Below are positions 55,584 through 64,000 of a stretch of DNA of 64,000 nt, piece after piece (positions within the stretch are counted from its first letter, which is position 1; each line of letters starts with the position of its first letter). The DNA lies in assembly GCF_023283535.1 (NCBI RefSeq), contig NZ_JAKILT010000015.1:1-64000 (forward strand), given 5' to 3'. Origin of the DNA: Shewanella sairae (GTDB taxonomy: Bacteria > Pseudomonadota > Gammaproteobacteria > Enterobacterales > Shewanellaceae). The translations under genes were made by a program, and so were the position numbers. The notes below the pieces were generated by a model. That model did no database searches. It saw nothing but the letters and a program-made list of their open reading frames with translations, and had not been told where the DNA came from.

Positions 55584-56993
55584 TTAACGCAATTCCCAGG
55601 CGCGGTATGAACGGCCTTTTAGTTTGCCGTTAACTATCTTATGCAAAGCTTTCTTAGCAACTTTACGGTTAACCGCCACATAAGCACGCATATCAGTAAT
55701 TTTAATCTTACCGACTTCGCTGCCTTGAATGCCATCTTCACCAGTCAGTGCACCTAAGATATCACCAGGACGTAACTTCTGCTTTTTACCACCATCAATT
55801 TGCAAAGTGGTCATGACTGGCTGTACTGGGAACGTATCTAATAAATGCTCAGATGGCAGCGCTTCATTGACGATGTCACGCTCTAGGTAATCTTCAAGCA
55901 ATGCAATCTTGTAGCCATCTTCGTCATTATAGAAGGTATGCGCCGAACCTTTACTGCCCGCGCGGCCTGTACGACCGATACGGTGGATATGCACTTCAGT
56001 GTCGTAAGCCACATGATAGTTAATCACAGCATCAAGTGCATCGATATCAAGACCACGAGCAGCAACGTCAGTCGCTACCATGATAGACACACTCTTGTTA
56101 GCAAACTGCAGTAGGGTTTGATCACGATCGCGCTGCTCAAGATCACCATGCAGTGCAACCACACTAAAACCATCGTTCTTAAGCTGCGCAGCCACATCTT
56201 TGGTTTCGCGCTTGGTATTACAGAACACTACCGCACTTTCTGGGCGGTATTGCAGTAATAATAGTTTTAGCGCACGCATACGATCGTTGTTGTTACCCAC
56301 TTCATAGAAGTGCTGGTCAATCGTGCTCGTTGCATGTGTAGACGCGACTTTCACCATTACAGGTTTAAACATGATCTTGTCGGCAATAGACTGGATCTGC
56401 TCAGGGAAAGTAGCACTAAATAGCAGTGTTTGACGCTCGATTGGCATACGCTCCATGATGCCTTCAAGTTCAACCTGAAAGCCCATTTCTAACATGCGGT
56501 CAGCTTCATCAAGCACTAAGGTATGTACGTTTTCTAGATCTAAACGGCCGCGATCTAAGTGATCGATAATACGACCCGGTGTACCAACAATAATATGTGC
56601 GCCGTGTTCTAATGAACCAATTTGTGGTCCCATTGGCACACCACCACAAAGTGTTAGTACTTTAATATTGTGAATACCGCGCGCTAGAGTACGGATCTCT
56701 TTAGCCACTTGGTCCGCAAGTTCGCGTGTTGGACACAGTACTAAAGATTGAATACGGAAACGCTTTACGTCTAATTTGTGCAATAAGCCTAAACCAAACG
56801 CAGCTGTCTTACCTGACCCTGTCTTACCTTGACCAATAACGTCTTCGCCGTTAAGGATCGCTGGCAAGCTTTGCGCTTGAATAGGTGTCATCGAGTCATA
56901 ACCCATCGTCTTTAGGTTATCTAGCAGCTCAGGCTTCAAGTTAAGGCTTGAGAACGGCGCTTGGTCATCGGTATTTGGGACTGTTTGAGTCAA
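55584..56993 (-). CDS. dbpA: ATP-dependent RNA helicase DbpA (23S rRNA-specific)
   Basis: A 469-residue helicase. The open frame reaches 57113, but TTG 56993 has AGGAAAG 6 bases upstream and gives the family length (E. coli 457); the earlier 40 codons do not resemble DbpA. Core motifs: [74 protein letters not shown]. The C-terminal domain (about 395-469, MTTLQIDGGKKQKLRPGDILGALTG) binds hairpin 92 of 23S rRNA in 50S assembly. The TTG start may reduce expression. Confidence 0.93.
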   Translation of the reverse strand: MTQTVPNTDDQAPFSSLNLKPELLDNLKTMGYDSMTPIQAQSLPAILNGEDVIGQGKTGSGKTAAFGLGLLHKLDVKRFRIQSLVLCPTRELADQVAKEIRTLARGIHNIKVLTLCGGVPMGPQIGSLEHGAHIIVGTPGRIIDHLDRGRLDLENVHTLVLDEADRMLEMGFQVELEGIMERMPIERQTLLFSATFPEQIQSIADKIMFKPVMVKVASTHATSTIDQHFYEVGNNNDRMRALKLLLLQYRPESAVVFCNTKRETKDVAAQLKNDGFSVVALHGDLEQRDRDQTLLQFANKSVSIMVATDVAARGLDIDALDAVINYHVAYDTEVHIHRIGRTGRAGSKGSAHTFYNDEDGYKIALLEDYLERDIVNEALPSEHLLDTFPVQPVMTTLQIDGGKKQKLRPGDILGALTGEDGIQGSEVGKIKITDMRAYVAVNRKVAKKALHKIVNGKLKGRSYRAWELR

Positions 56994-57362
56994 AGTATCT
57001 TTCCTAAGTATGCACTGCTGGTTAGGGCGGTTTTCCCCTGGAGGACTCGATACCTTAATCAAGGCGCTCAAATCATGCTTTGCAGTGATCAAATCATGGT
57101 GACAAGGCTCCAAATCAGCTGGAGCAAAAGTTGTCGTTTTCTATCGGTATAAATTATAGCGCTATTGTAGCAGTAATTCTTTTAGTTGCAGCATGCTCAA
57201 TAAAGGATAACGAAGAAATATCATCTATCATTGTCTTTAAAGGTCTATCTATGCACATCACCAACAAAAAAGCTGGCGTTATATGCCAGCTTAATATTAG
57301 TCGTATTGGTAATCGCTGCACTATAAAATCGAATTGATATGCGAGCGATAAAATTACTGAGC
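56994..57362. other. intergenic region upstream of dbpA
   Basis: 369 bases with the terminator of the DUF3313 gene at 57270-57292 and the presumed dbpA promoter and leader. No gene. Confidence 0.55.
57270..57292 (-). terminator. intrinsic terminator of the DUF3313 lipoprotein gene
   Basis: Stem AAGCTGGC / GCCAGCTT with loop GTTATAT; on the minus strand it is followed by TTTTTTG, about 70 bases after the stop. Confidence 0.85.
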
Positions 57363-58073
57363 TTAAATATTCTCACCACGCAATGTGGCGCCTAAGCGCT
57401 CGACCCACCAATCGACGGCATCTTTAGCGTCATCAGTTGAATCAATCATAGTGCTGAAATCTTTGCTACCAGCCTTTCTATCTATGACCGCCACAATCGG
57501 CTTTCCGGTTTGTGCATCACTTAACATCAATTCAATCGTGGCACTGCCGACATTGGTATGCTCGCCTGTGACCACTTTTGAAATACTAGAGATGCCAAGC
57601 CCAAAGGGTAAAATACTGCTGGTGACCGCTAAAATCGGGTTGGGGGTTTCGATATTGGTTAAGGCAACACTGACTCTGAGTGTTTTAGCCTTATCGTCAT
57701 TGGCGGTAGCCTGCTCTAAATCCGCCTGAGTAATAACCTTAAAGCGTTGACTGGCTTTTTGCTTAATCTGACTGATTAAGTAACGCGACACCTCAACAAT
57801 GTCTTTATCATCTAAGTTGTCGTAACGGGTTTTATCATCCAGCACTAACCAAGCTTGATCAACAATCACATTGTCATATTGATTCAAAATGTGGTTCAGA
57901 TCGTTAACGCTACCAATTTTAGGCTGCGCCCAAATCAGATCGCTACCACCTTCAGGTCCGGGACGAAAGTCATCAAATGAGCTAAACATCTGCGAATTTC
58001 TATAATCCTGTACCGCCCCACAGCCGGTTAATAATAGAGACAAACCTAATAAAAAGAGTCGTGTTACCGTCAT
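57363..58073 (-). CDS. DUF3313 family lipoprotein
   Basis: A 236-residue envelope lipoprotein with signal and lipobox (LFLLGLSLLLTGCGAV, Cys18). The mature part fits DUF3313: a long mixed domain with DLIWAQPKIGSVNDLNHIL, RVSVALTNIETPNPILAVTSSILPFG, ATIELMLSDAQTGKPIVAVIDRKAG and a final WWVERLGATLRGE. Function unknown. A single gene with its own terminator. Confidence 0.82.
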   Translation of the reverse strand: MTVTRLFLLGLSLLLTGCGAVQDYRNSQMFSSFDDFRPGPEGGSDLIWAQPKIGSVNDLNHILNQYDNVIVDQAWLVLDDKTRYDNLDDKDIVEVSRYLISQIKQKASQRFKVITQADLEQATANDDKAKTLRVSVALTNIETPNPILAVTSSILPFGLGISSISKVVTGEHTNVGSATIELMLSDAQTGKPIVAVIDRKAGSKDFSTMIDSTDDAKDAVDWWVERLGATLRGENI

Positions 58074-58234
58074 TATCGTTACTCACTTAGCAGCCACGTT
58101 AACAAAGGTGCTAACGCTAAACGCGCAAAGTTTACACGACACATAAACCAAAAGACAGCGAAATACACAGCTGTGTACAACAAAGCTTAACTCGTCGCTT
58201 AATTGCAATGGCCGATTAATCGACGAGTTAATCG

Positions 58235-58444
58235 TTAATCGGGATTAAATACCCCAATCACAGCACCAGTGGCTTTTTTGGCGACTTTCTCTTCAGTTTG
58301 TTGTTCACGATAATCACAGTCGACACACTCTACGGTTTCGATGCCATTTTCTTTAAACAATACGATTGACTCTTTTGATTGGCACTTAGGACATTTAGCG
58401 CCGGCTACAAAACGTTTTTTCACTTTTTTAGTTGTTATTGTCAT
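58235..58444 (-). CDS. yheV: YheV family zinc-ribbon protein
   Basis: A 69-residue protein with a basic start (TKKVKKRFVAGAKCPKCQSKES) and two CxxC pairs (CPKC and CVDC) forming a zinc ribbon. Divergent from yheS. E. coli keeps yheV next to the kefB-kefG genes with yheS divergent; here the yheV/yheS divergence is kept. Function unknown. Confidence 0.88.
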   Translation of the reverse strand: MTITTKKVKKRFVAGAKCPKCQSKESIVLFKENGIETVECVDCDYREQQTEEKVAKKATGAVIGVFNPD

Positions 58445-58596
58445 GATTTAAATTCCTATCCATCTATATCGCTATTTTGCCACAAAAGTCGCATCAAGAC
58501 CGTACTTTTCTAGGATCTGCCATAGAAGTATCTAGCGGTTCTGGGCTATCATCTGTCCCCAATATTTGCTGTTACTCTGACTTTAAGCCGACTTCA

Positions 58597-60510
58597 ATGA
58601 TCACCATCACTCAAGCTCAACTCGTTCGTGGCTCAAAAACCTTGCTCGATGAAACTTCATTAACTGTCTATCCAGGACATAAAGTCGGGCTTGTCGGTGC
58701 CAATGGTAGCGGTAAATCGTCACTGCTCGCACTCATCATGGGCAAGATTAGCCTAGATAAAGGCGAGTTCAACATGCCTAACGGCTGGCAATTGGCCACC
58801 GTTGCTCAGGAAACCCCAGCGCTTGATGTATCCGCAATAGAATATGTGATTGATGGTGATGCCGAATACCGTGAATTAGAAGCTAAATTACACAAAGCTC
58901 AAGAGGCCGATGATGGCCATAATATTGCGTTATTACACGGACAAATCGACGCGATTGGTGGCTATGCTATTCACTCGCGCGCAGCAAGCTTATTAGCGGG
59001 TTTAGGTTTTAGTGAGCAAGAACAAAGTAACCCAGTGAAGAGTTTCTCTGGTGGTTGGCGCATGCGCCTTAACTTGGCTCAAGCGTTACTTTGTCGGTCA
59101 GACTTATTATTACTCGATGAACCAACCAACCACTTAGACTTAGACACTATGTACTGGTTAGAAGGTTGGATTAAGGCTTACCAAGGCACGCTAATTCTGA
59201 TCAGTCACGACCGCGACTTTATTGACGGTATTGTCGATGAAATCGTGCATGTCGAAAACGCTAAGCTTAACTATTACAAAGGCAATTACACCTCGTTTGA
59301 GCGAGTGCGCGCCGAGCGCATGGCTCAACAGCAAGTTGCATTTGAGCGCCAACAAAAAGAACGCGCTCATATGCAGTCGTTCGTTGACCGTTTCCGCTAT
59401 AAAGCCAGTAAGGCGAAGCAGGCTCAAAGCCGCTTAAAAGCTCTTGAACGCATGGCTGAATTGTTGCCGTCTCAGGCTGATAGTCCATTTCATATGGCGT
59501 TTAGAGAGCCAGCAGCGCTGCCAAACCCACTGGTAACTATGGAGCAAGTCTCTATTGGCTATGGTGAAACCGAGATCCTTAAAAAAGTTCACCTTAATTT
59601 AGTACCGGGCGCGCGTATCGGCCTACTTGGCCGTAATGGTGCAGGTAAGTCGACCTTAGTAAAGCTACTTTCTGGCGAGCTATCGCCAATGCAAGGTAAG
59701 TATGAAACCAACCCCGGCTTAAATATCGGTTACTTTGCCCAGCATCAGTTGGAGTTTTTAAGTTTAGATGACTCGCCATTGCAACACATGGTGCGCTTGG
59801 CGCCAACGACGACAGAACAAGAGTTACGTAACTTTTTAGGCGGTTATGGCTTTAACGGCGATATGGCTCTCGCGCCCGTAAGACCTTTCTCAGGTGGTGA
59901 AAAAGCTCGTTTAGTATTAGCGCTACTTGTGTGGCAACGCCCTAATCTATTGCTACTCGATGAACCTACCAACCACTTAGACTTAGAGATGCGTCATGCA
60001 TTAACCATGGCACTACAAACTTTTGAAGGTGCAATGATTATCGTATCGCACGATAGGCATTTATTGCGCTTAAGCTGCAGTGACTACTACCTTGTGGACC
60101 AAGGTGAAGTTAACAGCTTTGAGGGTGATTTAGATGATTACCATCAATGGCTACTCGATGCGGCTAAAAATGCGGGTAAAGAAGAAGCTGTTGAAACCAG
60201 CACGCCAATTCAAGACAAGAAGTTACAAAAGCGCTTAGAAGCAGAACTAAGACAGAAGCTATCACCGCTGAAAAAGGTGCAAACTAAGCTTGAAAAAGAT
60301 CAGCAAAAAGCCAATGACCGTTTAAAAGAGCTCGAAGAGATGCTAGCGGATACTAGCCTTTATGATGCTGATAATAAAGCTAAGCTAACTCAGGTACTCA
60401 ATGAGCGAACCACTTTGACTCAAGGCTTAGAAGAAAGCGAAATGGAATGGCTTGAGATCCAAGAAGAAATTGAAAATATTGAACAAAGCGTTCGCGCTGA
60501 AGTCTTATAG
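58597..60510 (+). CDS. yheS: ABC-F ATPase YheS
   Basis: 637 residues. The frame is open from 58477, but MITITQAQLVRGSKTLLDETSLTVYPG at 58597 is the natural ABC-F start. Two ATPase domains without membrane segments: Walker A GANGSGKSSLLA and GRNGAGKSTLVK, signatures SFSGGWRMRLNLAQAL and PFSGGEKARLVLALLV, Walker B LLLLDEPTNHLDL in both. A linker helix lies between, and a C-terminal coiled coil follows (about 555-637). ABC-F proteins act on ribosomes. Upstream of the TIGR02444 gene and yheT as in related genomes. Confidence 0.93.
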   Translation: MITITQAQLVRGSKTLLDETSLTVYPGHKVGLVGANGSGKSSLLALIMGKISLDKGEFNMPNGWQLATVAQETPALDVSAIEYVIDGDAEYRELEAKLHKAQEADDGHNIALLHGQIDAIGGYAIHSRAASLLAGLGFSEQEQSNPVKSFSGGWRMRLNLAQALLCRSDLLLLDEPTNHLDLDTMYWLEGWIKAYQGTLILISHDRDFIDGIVDEIVHVENAKLNYYKGNYTSFERVRAERMAQQQVAFERQQKERAHMQSFVDRFRYKASKAKQAQSRLKALERMAELLPSQADSPFHMAFREPAALPNPLVTMEQVSIGYGETEILKKVHLNLVPGARIGLLGRNGAGKSTLVKLLSGELSPMQGKYETNPGLNIGYFAQHQLEFLSLDDSPLQHMVRLAPTTTEQELRNFLGGYGFNGDMALAPVRPFSGGEKARLVLALLVWQRPNLLLLDEPTNHLDLEMRHALTMALQTFEGAMIIVSHDRHLLRLSCSDYYLVDQGEVNSFEGDLDDYHQWLLDAAKNAGKEEAVETSTPIQDKKLQKRLEAELRQKLSPLKKVQTKLEKDQQKANDRLKELEEMLADTSLYDADNKAKLTQVLNERTTLTQGLEESEMEWLEIQEEIENIEQSVRAEVL

Positions 60511-60519
60511 TTATCTTTT

Positions 60520-60541
60520 AAAGGGAAGCATTGCTTCCCTT
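60520..60541 (+). terminator. intrinsic terminator of yheS
   Basis: Stem AAGGGAAGC / GCTTCCCTT with loop ATT and a T-run, 10 bases after the stop. Confidence 0.88.
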
Positions 60542-60579
60542 TTTGTTAATGCCTCTTTTTAAGCTAGGACTAATCATCG

Positions 60580-61044
60580 ATGACATTACCCGGTAGTTTT
60601 AACCCCAGCTTTTACCAAAGCCTTTGGCAAGATTGTGACGCCATCTATATGCAGCAACAGGCTACTTGCTTAGCACTGCAAGATGACCACCAGCTAAATG
60701 TAAACTTACTCCTATTGGCGCTATGGCTTGATAGTCACCATCAGCGACTCACTTCCTCTGATTGGCAACAGTTACAGCAAGATCTACTCAGCTGGGAGCA
60801 AAGACTATTACTGCCTTACCGTAAGCTAAGACGCTTAAGCAAAGCCGTACTTGAACAGGCTGAATATCAACAAATGCTGGATGTGGAGTTAATGTTAGAA
60901 CGCAAGTCACAGGCTAAGATCCTCATAGCACTCAAGCCTATGGTTCTAGATGAAGTTTACCCTGCTAAAACCGATAGCAATGTGAGTCGCTACTTGGCGC
61001 TATTTAACCTTAAAAGCCAAAACTACCCCAGCCTAAACCAATAA
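60580..61044 (+). CDS. TIGR02444 family protein
   Basis: A 154-residue helical cytoplasmic protein, recognised by the pattern FYQSLWQDCDAIYMQQQATCLALQDDHQLNVNLLLLALWLD followed by LLPYRKLRRLSKAV. The family sits beside yheS/yheT in several gammaproteobacteria and has no known function. It is about 70 bases after yheS, behind a terminator, so expression may be separate. Confidence 0.85.
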   Translation: MTLPGSFNPSFYQSLWQDCDAIYMQQQATCLALQDDHQLNVNLLLLALWLDSHHQRLTSSDWQQLQQDLLSWEQRLLLPYRKLRRLSKAVLEQAEYQQMLDVELMLERKSQAKILIALKPMVLDEVYPAKTDSNVSRYLALFNLKSQNYPSLNQ

Positions 61045-61087
61045 CGAGTTGCACTCTTCGGTTATGGGATAAGTGTTTTAAACGAAT

Positions 61088-61119
61088 ACTAAAAGGCGAG
61101 CTCTGCTCGCCTTTTTAGT
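61088..61119. terminator. bidirectional terminator after the TIGR02444 gene
   Basis: Stem ACTAAAAGGCGAGC / GCTCGCCTTTTTAGT with loop TCT, between convergent genes, with A-run and T-run arms. Confidence 0.9.
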
Positions 61120-61142
61120 CAACTAAACTTTGCTATTACAGG

Positions 61143-62729
61143 TTAAGCCGTCAACTTTTCAGCCAAGCGAGTGGCATTTCTAGCGGTAATGCCATAAATG
61201 GATAGCTGTGGATTCGCCCCTAAGCTAGTTGGAAAAATAGATCCGTCCATTACAGAGAGGTTCTCGAAGTAATGTGACTCACCAAAACTATTAACCATAG
61301 AGACTTTTGGATCTTCACCGAATGGGCAGCCCCCCATCACATGCGCAGAAGCAACCACGGTTTTCAGTGGCGCTAATTCCATCTCGTTAATCGCTTTTTT
61401 AGCCTCATTCCAGCTCGACAAATAAGGCATACCTTCACTAATCGGCAAAACCTGTTGTGCGCCAGCAGCAAATTGTAATTCAGCCATACTGGCAAAGGCA
61501 CGGCGCGCAGCACGCCAGAAGGCATCGGTTAATGGGTAATCCAATGCAAAACCATTTTCAGTCAGCTTAACTTGCCCGCCTTGGCTATTTTCATGATAAC
61601 CATCACGCACTAATGCGATTGTCACTTGCAGCTGATTAAACTTCTCCATCAACTCAGCATGGCTTTTACCATAACCAATCGTTTTTGAGGCGATTAAAAT
61701 AGGGTGGATCGGCGGCACTTCAAGCTTGTAGCCAAGTTCGCCGTCAGCACCATTTTGCCAAACAAACTCATCAGAGTAGATAGATTGCGGCGCGCCGCTA
61801 TGGCCATTGATAGGGTCACTAAACACAGCGCCACTAAGCAAGGTTGGGTGTAAAAAAGTGCGTTTACCGATTATCTCATGCGGGTCTGGCAGCTTAGAGC
61901 GCAACATGATTGTTGGGGTATGAATTGCGCCCGCAGCCAAAATATAGTGCTTGGCCTTAAACATAACTTCAATCGCTAATGGCTTCATATTGTCATCAAC
62001 AGCTTGGGCTTTTACTGCAAAGACTTTGTCATTATGGTGCTCTAGTTTCATCACTTTAGCTTGGCTCACTAATGTTGCCCCGGCCTCAAGTGCAGCTGGT
62101 ATCGTGGTGACTAACATCGACTGCTTAGCATTAACGGGGCAGCCCATACCGCAATAGCCGGTGTTCCAACAGCCTTTAACGTTGCGCTTAATCACTGTGT
62201 GCTGCCAACCCAATTGCTCACAACCTTGCTTCAATGCTTGATTGTTTCGATTAGGTTCATACGCCCATTTACTGATATTGAGCCGCTGTTCCATTTTTTC
62301 AAACCAAGGGTCAAGCTCTGCCCGAGACAAACCTTCTACCGATTTGCTCTGCGACCAATATTCAAGTGCGGGCTCAGGCGTACGAATTGAAGTGGTCCAA
62401 TTGACCGTAGTAGAGCCACCTACTGCCCGACCTTGAAAAATACCAATGGCTTTATCAGCGGTTTTCATTCCAGCGGCTTGTTGATAAAGATCAGGGTAAG
62501 CGCGGCGCTCTTCCATATTAAAGTTACTAGATGATTTAAGCGGACCACCCTCAACAATAATAACTGATAAACCTGCTTGTGTGAGGATCTCAGCGGCAAC
62601 ACCGCCTCCCGCACCACTGCCAACTATCACAACATCGGCTTCTAAGGTTTGGCTTTCACTGAGCTGAGCCGCATTTATATGCGCCCAGCCAGAATCCAGT
62701 CCTGTTACAATAGGATCTTCAATGGCCAT
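61143..62729 (-). CDS. GMC family FAD-dependent oxidoreductase
   Basis: A 528-residue oxidoreductase of the glucose-methanol-choline family. The FAD-binding dinucleotide loop is DVVIVGSGAGGGVAAEIL (about 29-46); GRAVGGSTTVNWTTS and AGAIHTPTIMLRS fit GMC signatures; the C-terminal active-site part has HVMGGCPFGEDP and LYGITARN-type text with a conserved His and Asn. The subset with GCWNTGYCGMGCPVNAKQSM (a Cys cluster) resembles membrane-linked alcohol or gluconate dehydrogenases. AAGGA lies 8 bases upstream of the ATG. It follows a Tat-signal subunit gene, so the complex probably reaches the periplasm with it. Confidence 0.88.
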   Translation of the reverse strand: MAIEDPIVTGLDSGWAHINAAQLSESQTLEADVVIVGSGAGGGVAAEILTQAGLSVIIVEGGPLKSSSNFNMEERRAYPDLYQQAAGMKTADKAIGIFQGRAVGGSTTVNWTTSIRTPEPALEYWSQSKSVEGLSRAELDPWFEKMEQRLNISKWAYEPNRNNQALKQGCEQLGWQHTVIKRNVKGCWNTGYCGMGCPVNAKQSMLVTTIPAALEAGATLVSQAKVMKLEHHNDKVFAVKAQAVDDNMKPLAIEVMFKAKHYILAAGAIHTPTIMLRSKLPDPHEIIGKRTFLHPTLLSGAVFSDPINGHSGAPQSIYSDEFVWQNGADGELGYKLEVPPIHPILIASKTIGYGKSHAELMEKFNQLQVTIALVRDGYHENSQGGQVKLTENGFALDYPLTDAFWRAARRAFASMAELQFAAGAQQVLPISEGMPYLSSWNEAKKAINEMELAPLKTVVASAHVMGGCPFGEDPKVSMVNSFGESHYFENLSVMDGSIFPTSLGANPQLSIYGITARNATRLAEKLTA

Positions 62730-62817
62730 AAACGCGTCCTTTATCTTGAGCTTTTATTATCTTCGCCCGCTTGGTTAGCATCCGTATTAATAGCGCCGAA
62801 AGTAATCCAATTAACAT
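62719..62817 (-). CDS. possible 32-residue membrane microprotein coupled to the GMC operon
   Basis: An ATG at 62817 overlaps the stop of the upstream subunit gene (TGATG), with GAGGAT in that gene's end as ribosome site. The frame encodes MLIGLLSALLIRMLTKRAKI and ends RVYGH, stopping 11 bases inside the GMC gene. It has a short hydrophobic helix with a basic cytoplasmic-type tail. Both ends overlapping its neighbours argues for translational coupling rather than chance, but at 32 codons chance is not excluded. Confidence 0.4.
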   Translation of the reverse strand: MLIGLLSALLIRMLTKRAKIIKAQDKGRVYGH

Positions 62818-63332
62818 CACGGCCTATCCTCTAAGAAACTCGGCTTAGCGTAATGCAATCGACTCCAGTGCTCAGGGCTTGAGTAGTAACTGGCCATGAC
62901 CAGTTCACGTAAGCCTTGATAGGCAGTGACCATCATATCAAGATAACTTGTACGCCAACTTTGCAGCATATCGATGAGTTCAGACTGATTACGCATCATC
63001 AGCGGAGTGACGCTGCCAGTTAATATAAGCAGACCTAAGCGACCTTCAAGCATCCCAAGTAGCTGTTCTAGCTCTGCTTGGCTGTCTTGAGGCAAAATTG
63101 AAATAGTGTGTTCAATCGCATCTAATGTACGGTTAATCGCATCACGTTTTAAGGTTGCAACATCTGGTAAAGCACCATCTAAAAAAACGGGCACTAATAC
63201 GCTAAATAACAAACGGTGTTTGTCATCTAGTCCTTTGTTGACCGCTATATAATCTGAAGAGCAGTAATTCACTCCCAGTGCGATACAGGCTGTGCCAGCT
63301 AATGCTGTTGTGATAAAAGTCCGTCGTTCCAT
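62817..63332 (-). CDS. Tat-signal small subunit of the GMC oxidoreductase (gluconate 2-dehydrogenase subunit 3-like)
   Basis: A 171-residue protein with an N-terminal twin-arginine signal MERRTFITTALAGTACIALGV. The mature part is helical (DDKHRLLFSVLVPVFLDGALPDVATLK...), the pattern of gluconate 2-dehydrogenase subunit 3-type partners that accompany GMC flavoproteins and carry them across the membrane by the Tat route. It lies directly upstream of the GMC gene. Substrate unknown. Confidence 0.75.
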   Translation of the reverse strand: MERRTFITTALAGTACIALGVNYCSSDYIAVNKGLDDKHRLLFSVLVPVFLDGALPDVATLKRDAINRTLDAIEHTISILPQDSQAELEQLLGMLEGRLGLLILTGSVTPLMMRNQSELIDMLQSWRTSYLDMMVTAYQGLRELVMASYYSSPEHWSRLHYAKPSFLEDRP

Positions 63333-63512
63333 CGCGTCCTCTAATTCTTATCATGGTATTTTTATGGCGCTCAAGCCTGTTTACTCTGTCAGAGTTTGAA
63401 ACGCTTACAACTGGAAACAAAGTCAATAAACAGCCCAAATTCAAGTTGTGCTACACTCTGCTGATAATAACAACTAAACACACGTTTTAATTTTCAGCAA
63501 TAGCCAATAATT

Positions 63513-64000
63513 ATGAGCCAAATATTTTCACCACCTTGGTGGGCCAGAAATCCCCATGTGCAAACGATCCTCCCTGTACTGACTAAAGTGGACAGACCAG
63601 AACTAAAACGTGAAAGATTAGAGTTGGCAGACGGCGACTTTATTGATCTCGATTGGCAAGGTAGCCCCGCAGCTGAACAACCTATTTTAGTGATTATCCA
63701 TGGCCTTGAAGGCAGTGCAGAGTCGCATTATGCTCGTAGGATTTTAGCCGAGAGTAAAACCTTAGGCTTAAGTGCAGTAGTGCATCATCACCGTAGCTGC
63801 TCGGGTGAGTTAAATAGACTACCCCGTGGTTATCACAGCGGCGATACCGAAGATCTTCATTGCACACTACAACACTTAAAAAATCGTTTCCCAAATAATG
63901 CATTGCTCGCGGTAGGCTATAGCTTGGGTGGTAATGTGCTAGTTAAGTATCAAGGTGAGCAACAGCAACACAGCTTAATCACCAAAGCTGTAGCCGTATC
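63513..64000 (+). CDS. yheT: alpha/beta-fold hydrolase YheT, truncated by the window edge
   Basis: The first 162 codons of a hydrolase, with no stop before the window ends. It starts MSQIFSPPWWARNPHVQTILP, typical of YheT/YMR210W-type lipases-esterases, then IIHGLEGSAESHYARRI (oxyanion region), VVHHHRSCSGELNRLPRGYHSG and the nucleophile elbow AVGYSLGGNVLVKY (G-x-S-x-G). Normally adjacent to yheS; here the TIGR02444 and GMC genes lie between. Confidence 0.9.
   Translation, partial: MSQIFSPPWWARNPHVQTILPVLTKVDRPELKRERLELADGDFIDLDWQGSPAAEQPILVIIHGLEGSAESHYARRILAESKTLGLSAVVHHHRSCSGELNRLPRGYHSGDTEDLHCTLQHLKNRFPNNALLAVGYSLGGNVLVKYQGEQQQHSLITKAVAV

Overview
The window looks like chromosomal DNA of a marine gammaproteobacterium, most likely Shewanella. 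This rests on family-level recognition: the backbone order hldE, glnE, ygiF, ygiM on the same strands as in enterobacteria, a putA without the N-terminal DNA-binding domain, TIGR02444, DUF3565 and DUF3622 small proteins, and moderate GC. I could not run a search, so the genus is an inference.

Layout. 0.1-5 kb: a membrane protein, a TetR regulator, an HExxH protein behind hldE, and a divergent LpxL-type acyltransferase. 5-6.8 kb: a HEPN-type gene enclosed by fold-back DNA and a 22-bp inverted repeat. 6.8-12.3 kb: a small unknown protein, an M16 protease pair, and a ParM/StbA-like actin operon with a coiled-coil partner. 12.4-16.3 kb: D-serine utilisation (dsdA, dsdX, divergent dsdC). 16.4-19.8 kb: small conserved, LRR-repeat and membrane proteins. 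19.9-24.4 kb: an AT-rich island with an AbiC-like gene (broken by an in-frame amber codon) and a double-DUF262 gene, bracketed by two arrays of very short DNA hairpins in opposite orientation. 24.4-25.7 kb: a low-complexity protein and a second gene broken by an in-frame stop. 26-40.6 kb: glnE, a YjfL/YjfI/YjfJ/YjfK-type envelope-stress cluster with a spermidine-synthase-like membrane enzyme, a 6-TM potassium channel, ygiF, a PhoU-like/PiT phosphate pair and ygiM. 41-48.4 kb: putA and two tandem paralogous chemoreceptors. 48.5-52.1 kb: cydDC. 52.4-58.1 kb: small proteins and two convergent DEAD-box helicases (rhlE, dbpA) separated by a 64-bp tandem repeat. 58.2-64 kb: yheV, yheS, a TIGR02444 gene, a GMC oxidoreductase operon with a Tat-signal subunit and a possible 32-residue coupled microprotein, and the start of yheT.

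The most interesting content is the repeated architecture at 5-6.8 kb and 19.9-24.4 kb. In both, minus-strand cargo with defence-type domains (HEPN; AbiC-like plus DUF262) lies between hairpin-rich DNA whose left copy is oriented minus and whose right copy is oriented plus. Many of the hairpins are perfect 5-7 bp stems closed by a C-GNA-G type three-base loop, a class known to form unusually stable DNA mini-hairpins. The region between hldE and glnE, adjacent in enterobacteria, therefore looks like an insertion hot spot with a possible hairpin-bounded cargo system. A second regulatory observation is a 13-bp palindrome, GACATAWTATGTC, present once upstream of glnE and twice in the yjfI promoter.
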